From: Podospora comata | Taxonomy: Eukaryota; Ascomycota; Sordariomycetes; Sordariales; Podosporaceae | Assembly: GCA_017354895.1 (NCBI GenBank) | Contig: CP071495.1 | Location: 2,463,001-2,527,000 of the forward strand | Reading direction: 5' to 3' | Length of the DNA stretch: 64,000 bases | In this document: in pieces, positions 46,178 to 55,707 of the stretch | Position numbering within the stretch: the stretch's first letter is position 1 | How the letters are laid out: each line of letters begins with the position of its first letter | The notes under the pieces: model-generated | Seen by the model: only the letters and a program-made list of their open reading frames with translations | What the model was told of the DNA's origin: nothing | Database searches by the model: none | Translations under genes and position numbers: made by a program

Positions 46178-46814
46178 TATTATCCCGAAATTCCCGCAGG
46201 AGTTCATGTGTTCTTTTGGACTTTTTTACACATTTTGTCCCATGTGTTTTGAAACATATCTGGTTCTTGTCAAGAATGAATAGACAGCTAATCACATGAC
46301 CGACTCACTTTTTGAGTGAGCTCTGTGCCACCTGTTTGGCTGAGTTATCAGTCCAACATCGTCTTAACCTCCGTGGTAGGACAGATACACCACGAAACAG
46401 CACCAAATTGACCGGGGCACTCTTCATGCTTTAAGCCGAGCAATCGTCACTCCATCTCTTAAGACCAGAGGTCAAAGGTTTCATATTGTAGACACCCATC
46501 TCTCGGAAACACACTGCAGTCTCGGCAGTATCAACCGTTGAGGATCCAATACTTTTTATTCGGGCAGACAGAAGTAATCTAAGCGTTTCTTCGAACAAAG
46601 AAAAAAGAAGAAAAGAAATGTTGGCTGAACACAGCACACCTAGCCAGAAAATCACCAAGGCCAGACCTCGTCAACAGCACGATTGTGACCAAGGCAAACA
46701 AACGGCAGAAGCCGTTTGCTTCCCCGATTTACTGCATCACCCTAGACAAAAAATGGCGTCCCATCTAGCCCTGTGTGAGTGCGAGTATAACTCTCCATGG
46801 CTACCTGATCCATT
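46178..46814. other. intergenic between tRNA and secreted-protein gene
   Basis: About 0.64 kb with the Pol III termination region at left and the 3' flank of the secreted-protein gene at right. No further gene. Confidence 0.5.
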
Positions 46815-47391
46815 TTACTTGATCTGAAGAGACTGGAGCTGGGCAGGGACATCAGCAGTGCTATTAGCCTGGAGACCAACCGCCACACTACAAAATCTCA
46901 ATTAGTGTTCTGTCTGTAAAGTTGGGAAAGAAAAAAACCCACAGGGCATCAAACTCCTCCTCACTCAACCCAGTGAGATCAAACTCGGAGCCGTCCTCCA
47001 AGACCAAGGCGTTGGGCCTCTGGCACTCAGGCTTGAGGGTGGAATCAATCGCCCGCTTCCGGCCGATGAAGTTATACCCGACGCCGGAGTACCGGAAGCC
47101 ATTGGACCGGTTGCAGATGAAGTTGCCCCCGTTGTTGCCCGAGATGGTCTGGAGGCGGTTGCACTGGCCGTTGTCGTAGCCGCGGCACTGGATGTTCCAA
47201 CCCTGCTGGATGCCGCGGACGGCGACGGACTGGTAGGGGCTTCCGTTGGCGTTGGTGCCGCAGCAGGTGTTGGGGTTGATGCCGTTGCAGCGGAGGGCGT
47301 TGGAGCCGCCGCAGTTGTTGTCGGTGTGGAGGTAGAGGTCGATGGCCGAGGCCGAGGCGGCGAGGGTGAGGAGGGTGGCGAGGAACTTCAT
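46815..47391 (-). CDS. small secreted cysteine-rich protein
   Basis: Two exons (47391-46943 and 46860-46815) give 164 residues. The 82-base intron uses donor GTGGGT and acceptor CTAATAG and yields the C-terminus DALTADVPAQLQSLQIK; reading through instead would give an implausible Phe-rich end (VFFFPNFTDRT). Residues 1-16 are a clear signal peptide (MKFLATLLTLAASASA). The mature part has eight cysteines (NNC, LRC, TCC, IQC, GQC, FIC, PEC) and reads like a compact beta fold of the kind found in fungal secreted proteins (SVAVRGIQQGWNIQC). A dibasic KR in GRKRAID could be a Kex2 processing site that would release the acidic C-terminal part. Effector-like or antimicrobial roles are possible but not shown. 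A GAT tract lies in the 5' leader. Confidence 0.8.
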
Positions 47392-47440
47392 GCTGATGGC
47401 TGGGGGTTGGTGGTGGTGGTTTTTGTTCGTTGAAGGCTGG

Positions 47441-47467
47441 TGATGATGATGATGATGATGATGATGA
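47441..47467. repeat. TGA/GAT trinucleotide microsatellite
   Basis: Nine perfect TGA units in the 5' leader of the secreted cysteine-rich protein gene, about 50 bases upstream of its start codon. Confidence 0.85.
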
Positions 47468-47973
47468 GATGAAGGCCGGTGGTGAAGAGGTAGAATGAGG
47501 TGATTTGAAGGGGGGAGATGGCCCTTCTTTATACCCGTCGAGAGTTGCCCATCTCGCCAGATGAGGTTTGGTTGAAGGACTTTCATCTATTTCCAATACC
47601 CATCTCTCAGACTTGGTTACACACATCAAAGGAGACTGGAATGTATTTCGACCATGGAGCTGACGGTCATCCATGCCCTGCAGAGTCAACGCATCTCGGA
47701 CTCTGAGACCCTCCAGTCTCCACATCACAGGACAGTTGGCAATGTTCTCAGCAAGCCCAAGCTCGTAACACGGCCCGGTCGTATTGCCAACAATGCGAAT
47801 ATAATACAGACGAAGAGCTCTTCAGCGTCAAAGGGGCTGTGGTGGTGTTTCTTAACACAAGTGGCTTGGTCACATCTAACAATTACCGGAAATCAACTCA
47901 TCAATTCCTCCCTCAACAACCAACACATCTCAAATATTTATCTCTAACACGCAAGAAAACTTTTGATAATATT

Positions 47974-48110
47974 TCTTATGTCCCAAAACAGAACTGCCCA
48001 TCAACTGTTCATATGGTGACACAAACACAGCCAAGAGAACCGGTCATGATACCTCTTATGCCCCAAAACAAACACTCGCGGAATACCTATATGGTAGCAC
48101 AAACACAACT
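47974..48110. repeat. two-copy imperfect direct repeat, period about 79 bases
   Basis: Copy A begins with CTTATGTCCCAAAACA near 47975 and contains ATATGGTGACACAAACACA near 48011. Copy B begins with CTTATGCCCCAAAACA near 48055 and contains ATATGGTAGCACAAACACA near 48089. Spacing is 78-80 bases. Non-coding as far as I can see. Confidence 0.65.
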
Positions 48111-49087
48111 CGGACTCTAACCGTGAGTATGGTAGCCAGATAATGAGGCTCTTTTCCTCAACAGCAACAACAATCCAATCACACTCTATGTTGTCTTTGT
48201 ACCACCTGAAATGTTTAGTTAGACTATCCAATATTGCCAAATGTAGGTATAATCCCACAAACAAGGTCCGAGGCTGAGAAGTCCGAGAGAGTCCAGTAGT
48301 TATGATACTACCGGCATGCATGGCAGCCTGGACTAATCAGTATGACTTTTTTTGAGGCTCGGCAAGTAGAGCTTCGAAAGATATGTCCATAAAGAGCTGG
48401 CCCGCTCGTCATATATTAGGTAGGTGCACCACTCGGCACCTGAGCCAGTTTGATTGAGACTCGTAGCGAGCGGGCTTGAAAGGGAGATATCAACGGACAT
48501 CTGAGGTATGCAGCATGTATGTGCCTGTAGGGAATTTTTTTTTTCTTTTCAAAAACTGCGCCTGACCCAGGCAGGCGTGGAGTAAGGCTCTGCTGGTGAG
48601 AGGATAGCTACCTAGTGAAGAGGGTGGGAAGTGGTGAAAAAAGGAAGCAGGACACAGGAGGACAGTGGAACGCCGCCCAACATCAAGGAGGAGTGGAACC
48701 ATTCTCCAATCGGTAAAAGTATCTGCGGATTTCTTGCCTCCCCTCTTTGTACTCGGTTGCGAGCTTGCCCTCAATATACTATCTTTGAATCGAGAGACTA
48801 GATAAACCCAAGTTAGTAGTAGCCAGCCTGCCAGTCTGACAGGATAATGTATATCCTGTCCTAACCCATGGTGTGTGAAACCTTCTCTCGGATCAAACTT
48901 TCCAGGTTGATATTGCCAAAGCAGCAAGAATGTCCAAGTAAGGGCGCTTTCAACCCCTCCTACTACTATGTATGTTGGTCGGCAGTTGAACAGAGAGTGC
49001 GAGCCCACCAACTACACAAAGAATAAGACAGCCTTGTGCAACAACGCCGAAGAACAGCTGGGACGCTCCTTTTGATTTTGAGACTTT

Positions 49088-49097
49088 CTATATAATC
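49088..49097 (+). promoter_or_regulatory. TATA-like element of the 5S rRNA gene
   Basis: CTATATAATC lies 23-32 bases before the 5S start. Dispersed 5S genes of Neurospora-type fungi are known to use an upstream TATA box at about this distance. Assignment by position and sequence. Confidence 0.6.
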
Positions 49098-49119
49098 TCA
49101 TCATCCAGGTCCCCCTATC

Positions 49120-49238
49120 ACATACGACCATAGGCAGTTGAATACACGGGATCCCGTCCGCTCTCCCCTAGTTAAGCAATTGACCGCCAGACTAGTACTC
49201 AGGTGGGTGACCACTGGGGAATCCCTGGTGTTGTATGT
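49120..49238 (+). rRNA. 5S ribosomal RNA (dispersed copy)
   Basis: 119 bases. The ends ACATAC and GTATGT pair. The body shows hallmark 5S strings: ACATACGACCATAGG at the start, GGGATCCCGTCCGCTC, TAGTTAAGCA, and GGTGGGTGACCACT with GGGAATCCC near the 3' half. Compared with the usual fungal consensus some positions differ (for example TTGACCGCCAGACTAGTACTC in place of a typical CACACGCCGGG region), so it may be a variant type. It stands alone between protein genes, as in filamentous ascomycetes with dispersed 5S genes. Confidence 0.9.
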
Positions 49239-49242
49239 TTTT
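49238..49242 (+). terminator. Pol III T-run terminator of 5S rRNA
   Basis: Five T residues at the 3' end of the 5S gene, the expected RNA polymerase III stop. Confidence 0.7.
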
Positions 49243-49757
49243 GCCGGTGTCATTTTTGTTGATTTTTGGTGGTCATTGTTGTGGGTTGTGGTGGAGATTT
49301 TTATTTGGTTGGAATTGCATCGCCGAAAGTCTTGGCAAAAAGTGTTCTGATATTTTTTTGGGTAGCGGCAGTTGAATGGTCCAACTGCCAGCCACCCGGG
49401 ACCAGCTGTGACAGTCGGGAACCAATCGGTCATTTCCCTTGATCAGAGGTGATTGGCCTGCGAGTGACAGATGCAGCAAAAAGGGGACAGGGACATGCAG
49501 GATGTGGATAGGATAAACTGTTCAAGTATCAGCAGTGGCATTGTGTGGTGGTCGCATAAGAAACAGCTGCGATATTCCCATCTCGAGCCGTTCCAGATAG
49601 AGCACGGTGCACCTTAGGATGAAAACAAGATCCCCGCTCGCATAAACTTCTTCGGTCGCTTTTAGAACATGTCGTCGAATTTGCGGGGCATCCAACGGTT
49701 TTACAGAGTTACTTTGTCGTCGTCGGTCGGACCGTGGTGTGGAGTGTGCTTTGAACC

Positions 49758-50143
49758 ATGTCCGCGTTTGATGTTTCGATGGTGTCGCCCAAACCCGAGG
49801 CGGATCACACTCTGCGTTTGGCGTCTGGCGTCAAGATTGCCTACAAGACAAGTTGAAATGAGGGTTGGTATCATGATTCCGGCGTGCACACCTTCAAGTT
49901 TGACACGCCTGATCCTACCCACTCACACGTGCCTGTTGATCGATTGCTATGGAAGGATTAGTCGAACCGGGGGAGCTTCCGGGGCCCATGAGCCTTGCCC
50001 CCGGCTCGCCCGGAGTCCGGGCTTCCTCAAGACGGGCTAGCTCTATCCATAGACCCAACCACCGGCCCCTCGGTAAGAGCGCCGAGGAGGGGCAGACATC
50101 ATGGTTTAAGATTTTGGAGGGGTTGGGAAACCTGATGGGGTAG
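49758..50143 (+). CDS. candidate small protein gene, spliced or decayed
   Basis: From ATG at 49758 the frame reads MSAFDVSMVSPKPEADHTLR then GVKIAYKT, with good start context (AACCATGTC). An intron 49852-49961 (donor GTTGAA, weak; acceptor GATTAG) restores frame and gives a 91-residue protein ending TSWFKILEGLGNLMG at 50143. Without splicing there is a TGA at codon 33, after which the same frame continues with protein-like text (GVHTFKFDTPDPTHSHVP) until a second stop and frame change. Both readings are non-random, so this is either a short spliced gene with a poor donor or a recently broken gene. Pro/Ser/Gly-rich middle; no domain recognised. Confidence 0.42.
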
Positions 50144-53100
50144 TGAAGAATCTGGTAATGACGGGATTCGCAGAGATGATCTGTTGTCGTTGGGACATCT
50201 TCAAGTCACCATGTGATTTTATGGCTTGATAGGACGATGCACCACGTTCACCGCCAACGGCGGCAAGAGTCCATATAAAAATCTGCCACTGGAACGGGCC
50301 CAGTCAACCTGAGCGTCTGCTGTTTCTCGTCCTGATATTCATGGTATTTCTTTTGCCTCGCGCTGGGTTTCAGCTTGTGGTGCCGTCAACCCACTGCCTT
50401 GGTAGCTAGCGGCTGGAGGCGAGGCTGAAGTAGGTAGCGCCGCCTTCGCGCCGTGGTATCTTGTCGTTTGTGTCATTGAGCGTCATGGCAGTCTATTTGC
50501 AGCTCGCAGACATTCAAAGCGGTTGAATGCAACAGTACAGCCTTCGTGACGCAGTCCTGAGTAAATTCTCACAACCTCCTGCGCGCTGCGAGCAGGTTCT
50601 GTTGGTAAAATCGAGTTCAGGCTGTTCCACTTCGTAGACATCTCCAATCATGACCATGATGAGCCTGTGGTGCCACCACTCTCGGATTGGGGTTGATGGC
50701 TTATTGGACGTCGCACAGACACACCCTTGAGGAAATCGGGAAAACCGGACTCGAACTTGGCTGTTGAACCAGGGAAGACCTGTGTGTAGCTGGTACTTCG
50801 GAGATTAACACAACATGTCGGAATCTCGAGGTAGGACAGATAAAGCTCCAGGTTTCTAGAACGTCAGAAACGTAGCGTGTAGCCTAACGGGACACCCAAG
50901 AGACGCCAAAAAAGCTGATTTGACGTCCAAAAAGGAAGCGTACCTGCACATCCAATCCGCTGCCACCTACCACCCATCCAGCTGCAGGCTGTTGAGATGG
51001 ACGAAACATGCGTCTGGCTCTCGGGAGACAGGCACCGTACATTACGACGGTAGACCGTCACGCCGTCCGCCAGAATTGCGCTGCTCCGAGATTGGTAATC
51101 ACGATGAGAGGTCAGCGGGATGCCGAGAGACCGCACGGCGGTTGTCTCATTTGAGCAGCTCCATCAATATCAAGAGGGCATCGTGTGGTGGTGAAAATGG
51201 GGTGAAATGGCGGCTTGGCAGAAGACGACTTGTGATCGGGAAAGGAAGCCAGGGTGAGCGTGTGGGGCCCGAAACGTGAACTGGTAAATTAGTGCGAGGC
51301 ATTATTGGGAACGCCTTTCCTCGATTCTCTGGTGAAATCTGGCATCGTCGATGTGCAGAGGGTGTGCAAATTCTCTGGAAGCAGGGCAGCATGATGATGG
51401 GTTGCAGTTCCTGAAACATGAGAGCTTGATGAAAGCTCCCGCTCCCGCCCATCCTGCCTCTGTCCCGCTGAGAATCCAGCCTACCTTTTGGGGCAGCCAA
51501 GGCCGGCACAACGAGTCGGGTTTGGCAACAAACCCTTTTGAATTTCACCCCAATACCGTCACAAACGGCCCTCCCCCGCAATATTTCAAGCCACCAGCGG
51601 CCACCAGTTGAGTGCGGGGCCTGGCGGGGATCACCAGCCACTGACCACTGAACGGTGTGTGCTGGCACGCTGCCAACTGAGGAGAAGCATCGTGCGTTGC
51701 TGCAATGTTTTCCTGGTGGGAAATGTCATTGGTTCTGCCGTCGACAGCCCACAGAATGTGGATGTGATTATCTCTCAGTCTGTCTCCTCTCGTCAATATT
51801 CAACAATAATAGCACTGCGGATATATGCGGAGCCAGGCAGCCCGTAACGGCGGGAGGGGAGCAGACGACGACTGTTTATCCGCCGTTGTTTGGGGAGACC
51901 TGAGGTGACTGAGAAACTCGAGCATCACCTTCGCTGTCAACAAACCGACAACCGCCACTCGGCCCAATCCGTGCCGTGACGGCTTCATCAGATATTTCTT
52001 CTTGTCGCGACGGTGACATTATTTCTTTTTCAACCCTGGTCTCTCACATCTTAGCCCAAATTGCGCCCGCTCGAGAGCAGCGTTGCTCCGAATCACTAGC
52101 GAGATTGGGTCCCCTATCGTTTTTTTCTCGAAGACACCCCGGCCCCAGTAATTCATGCTAAGAGAACGGACCCATTTCCCAGAGCGCCAGCAATTGTTGT
52201 GCAAAAAAAACAGTTCACCGTCCACCGCCCGTCCTGTTGCACTCGTTCGTCCCATGAGAGTAACAAGCCGTGTGTCTCTGTCTGCCATTCCGGAATACTG
52301 GCCCGCTCGTCCCCCCATCAGCTGTATTCAGTTTCTCGACGCTGTCAGCAAACGGCACAGAGCGAGACGGACATCTGAGACCATTCAGCTCACCCTCTCA
52401 CTCAGTTCACTCAGCACAGGACAGGCCTGGACAGGGCAGTGACCTGTACACTGACACCGCTCCGGTCACCACCGCCGCTCTCACCCACCCTACACTCCCC
52501 CGACGCTGTCTCGACTTTTGACAGTTTCGCAATCGTCCGAGTCAATATCCATCGACAGGGTAAACAAACCCACACGTCTTGTTGAGCCCCTGGAGTCAAT
52601 CCTTTGGGCCATTTCTTGCATCCATCCATCCATCGCTTCGGTTCGCGCTAGGAGGCCTGCTGTTACGCCCGCAAGCTCCTTTTTCCTGGCCCTGGTCCTC
52701 GTCCCACACTCTCCGGCAACGCGAGAGATACCAGTCACGGTCGTCTCCTCGGCCGTCTTCCCTGCCATCCATCCTCGACAGGACATCTTTCCACAATACA
52801 CTTTTGTCATTTCATGTCGCTCATTAACCCAGCTCTATTCATTCGCTCCTTTACAATAACAACTCCAACTGCCTACACTCCTTGTCAGCCACACGCTATC
52901 TAGAACTCACTCACACGGTCCGCTCCTCGTCGCGCCATCTCCACCACTACTATAATCGATCGCACACTCTGACGACCCCTCGACCCCTCGACACGCTCGC
53001 GAAAGTTGCTTCTGTAGGACACTGAATGCTCCGATAAACCGCACTGCTCTTTTAGAGAGCCTGTTTCTACTTGCGACTCGGCATTATCCGCGCTTCACTG

Positions 53101-53216
53101 CGCACCACAGGGCGTGTGTTGGCTGGTTCCGGCGCCGATCCATTGTCAATTCGAGCAAGTCCTCGAAGACACAAAACATTCGAACCGGATATCCATCATT
53201 ATTTACGACCATCAAC
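50144..53216. other. long region upstream of the IME2-type kinase
   Basis: About 3 kb with no supported gene. The right-hand 1.2 kb (52000-53216) is pyrimidine-rich on the plus strand and free of clear coding, which fits a long 5' leader; it contains several upstream ATGs with short frames (for example 52155, 52270, 52518, 52579). Meiotic and light-type regulators often have long leaders, so translational control through upstream frames is possible. Confidence 0.45.
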
Positions 53217-54549
53217 ATGACTGTCGCACACGACTTGACCCGCCGCGGGTCCACCCAGCTCGTCACCAACAACGGGCTACCCCTTGAAGACAGGTTCGAG
53301 GTGCTGAAGGAGATTGGAGATGGAAGCTTTGGAAGTGTCGTGCTCGCGAGAGTACGGACGGCGGGCGCCAGTGTTGCCCGTCGTGGTACAGTGGTATGGC
53401 TTATTGTTTTTCCCTTGACCAAGTTGCTGTTCTGACCATCAATTACAGGTCGCCATCAAGACCATGAAGAAGACTTTCGAGTCGTTTCAGCCGTGCCTGG
53501 AATTGAGGGAGGTTGTGTTCCTGAGGACACTCCCCGCTCACCCTCATTTGGTTCCGGCCCTTGACATCTTTTTGGATCCATTCACCAGGAAGCTCCATAT
53601 CGCCATGGAGTACATGGAGGGCAACCTCTACCAACTAATGAAGGCCAGGGACCACAAGTGCTTGGACAACGCCAGCGTGAAGAGCATCCTGTACCAGATC
53701 ATGCAAGGTTTGGAGCATATCCATGCTCACAGCTTCTTCCACCGCGATATCAAGCCAGAGAACATTCTCGTGTCTACTTCAGCTCATTCGGATTTCACCA
53801 ACTCTTTCAGACGGTATTCTGCTCTTGTCACGCCACCATCGACGCCCCCATCTTATACCGTCAAGATTGCCGATTTTGGTCTCGCTCGTGAGACGCATTC
53901 GAAGCTTCCTTACACCACGTATGTCTCCACCAGGTGGTATCGTGCCCCAGAGGTACTGCTGAGGGCGGGCGAGTACTCGGCCCCGGTGGATATCTGGGCC
54001 GTCGGTGCTATGGCCGTGGAGGTGGCCACCCTCAAGCCTCTCTTCCCCGGTGGAAATGAGGTCGACCAGGTCTGGAGGGTATGTGAAATCATGGGAAGCC
54101 CAGGGAACTGGTACAACAAGGCTGGTGCGCGCGTCGGCGGTGGAGAGTGGAGGGAAGGAACCCGTCTTGCTGGAAAGCTCGGGTTCTCCTTCCCCAAGAT
54201 GGCGCCTCACTCCATGGACACCATCTTGCAGACTCCCCAATGGCCTTCGTCGCTCAGCCAGTTTGTTACCTGGTGCCTCATGTGGGATCCCAAGAGCCGA
54301 CCGACATCTACTCAGGCGCTTGCCCATGAGTACTTTGCCGATGCCGTTGATCCTTTGCGCCCAAAGTCTGCGTCCAAGATCCTGGGTCGTAAACAGTCTG
54401 ACATCAGTCGGGGAAAGGACTCTAACGCGACCACGCCAACGGCTACATCAAAGCCGTCTTCGTGGTTCAGAAAGTCGCTCATCGGTCGCTCCGAGAGTGT
54501 CGAGGTTATGGCCGCTCCGCAGCCCGCCCCGAAGGAAGCACCAACACCA

Positions 54550-54597
<48 letters not shown>

Positions 54598-55707
54598 CGC
54601 CCGGCCCCGATCGCTCGACCTGCCGCTCCCGTCGAGCCACCACAGTCGGTTATGCCTGCTCCACGACCCACGGTCGCAAAAAGAGCAACCTGGACAAACG
54701 GCCCTTCGAACGTCGCACCAATGCCCATTCTTCCCACCATCCGTCCCATCTCACCTCTATCGCAGACTGTCACAGCCCAACCCGCACCAGTGTACAATGA
54801 CGCCTATGCGAATGCGGTTCAGAGACACGCCCCAGTTCAAGAGAAGTCCTCCAAGAAGATTGGCAGGCAGCTCTCAGTCCAATCGAACACCAATCACTAC
54901 GCTGAACTTCACAGGCAACAGGCAGAACGAGCTCTCAATGGACAGTCTGGCTTAGTGTCGCCACCGAGTGGACACAAGGAGAGCTTTTTCTCGCACCTCC
55001 GGAAAAGAGCGAGGAGGTTCTCGGGCAGACATCAGACGCCCATGTCGCCCAGCTCTGACGATATGGAGGCCCAGGCAGGTTGTGGACCATGGGCGAGCAA
55101 CCGCTCATCAATGGTGATCGACAACCCGGCACCCATCCCCGTTCCAAAAGACACGTATGAGTCCCTCGATAAGACGCTCCGCGAGGGTCAGCAAATGGCC
55201 GAGGTACCTCCTGCGCCACCGGCCCATCAAGTGAATCAACTAACGCCAAGCGGTAATCTCAAGCGCCACCACTCCCTCCCTCACCACCAACCAAGATCGG
55301 TCGATAATCTGCTTGTCGCCTCCCGAGGAACCGGTCCCGTATCTAGCAGGACACGAAGAGCCCAGGCTGCGCACGGTGTCAACCAATACGACGACCCCAA
55401 CGAGGAAGACGAACTTCTAGATGAAGTGTTGACCTCGACCCACCGTGCCATGAAGCGCCTCGACAACGAGAAGCCTTTGAGGCAATCAGCTAGCAATGTC
55501 GTGTTGACGAACCCTTACCCGACCCCTTCGCCCTCCGCCAGCGGAAACGTAATGCTTTTTGGTGACGGTCAAGAAGCTGTCACGCCCAAGCCATTGAACT
55601 ACGACAAGAAGGCTGCCGAATACAAGTGGCCCACTCCCCCTTATGACGAGGGTGACTGGGCGGCTTCGGCTTCGGCAAGCATCTGGGCGGCGGGCAGTCG
55701 GTTTTAA
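53217..55707 (+). CDS. ime2: IME2/MAK/RCK-family Ser/Thr protein kinase
   Basis: Two exons (53217-53393, 53449-55707) give 811 residues. The kinase domain spans about residues 27-345: glycine loop GDGSFGSV (34-41), AIK lysine 63, catalytic HRDIKPEN with Asp near 159, DFG near 201, and a T-x-Y activation motif (TTY before VSTRWYRAPE) near 215-217. Between HRDIKPEN and DFG is an insertion of about 30 residues (SFRRYSALVTPPSTPP) typical of fungal IME2-type kinases. The long C-terminal region is disordered, with an Ala-Pro repeat and many SP/TP sites. In ascomycetes this family governs meiosis, sexual development or starvation/light responses. The 55-base intron (GTATGG...ATTACAG) falls inside the VAIK strand and the frame is restored. 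No CDK PSTAIRE and no MAPK-type docking are seen, so RCK/MAK is the best class. Confidence 0.92.
54550..54597. repeat. GCTCCT hexanucleotide repeat encoding Ala-Pro
   Basis: About eight CTCCTG units in frame in the kinase C-terminal region, coding for alternating Ala and Pro. Likely length-variable between strains. Confidence 0.85.

Larger units (their letters stand above)
47392..49119. other. intergenic with a duplicated segment
   Basis: About 1.7 kb. It contains the secreted-protein promoter and leader with a TGA/GAT tract, then A+T-richer DNA with a two-copy direct repeat (47974-48110), then the 5S rRNA upstream region. Open frames at 48001-48321 and 48490-49011 on minus have no domain, and the first merely translates the repeat. 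No gene called. Confidence 0.45.

Noticed and set aside
46890-46942. Unspliced C-terminus of the secreted protein (VFFFPNFTDRT...)
   Set aside because: Phe-rich end is read from intron-like pyrimidine-rich DNA; the spliced end restores an ordered sequence and a stop.
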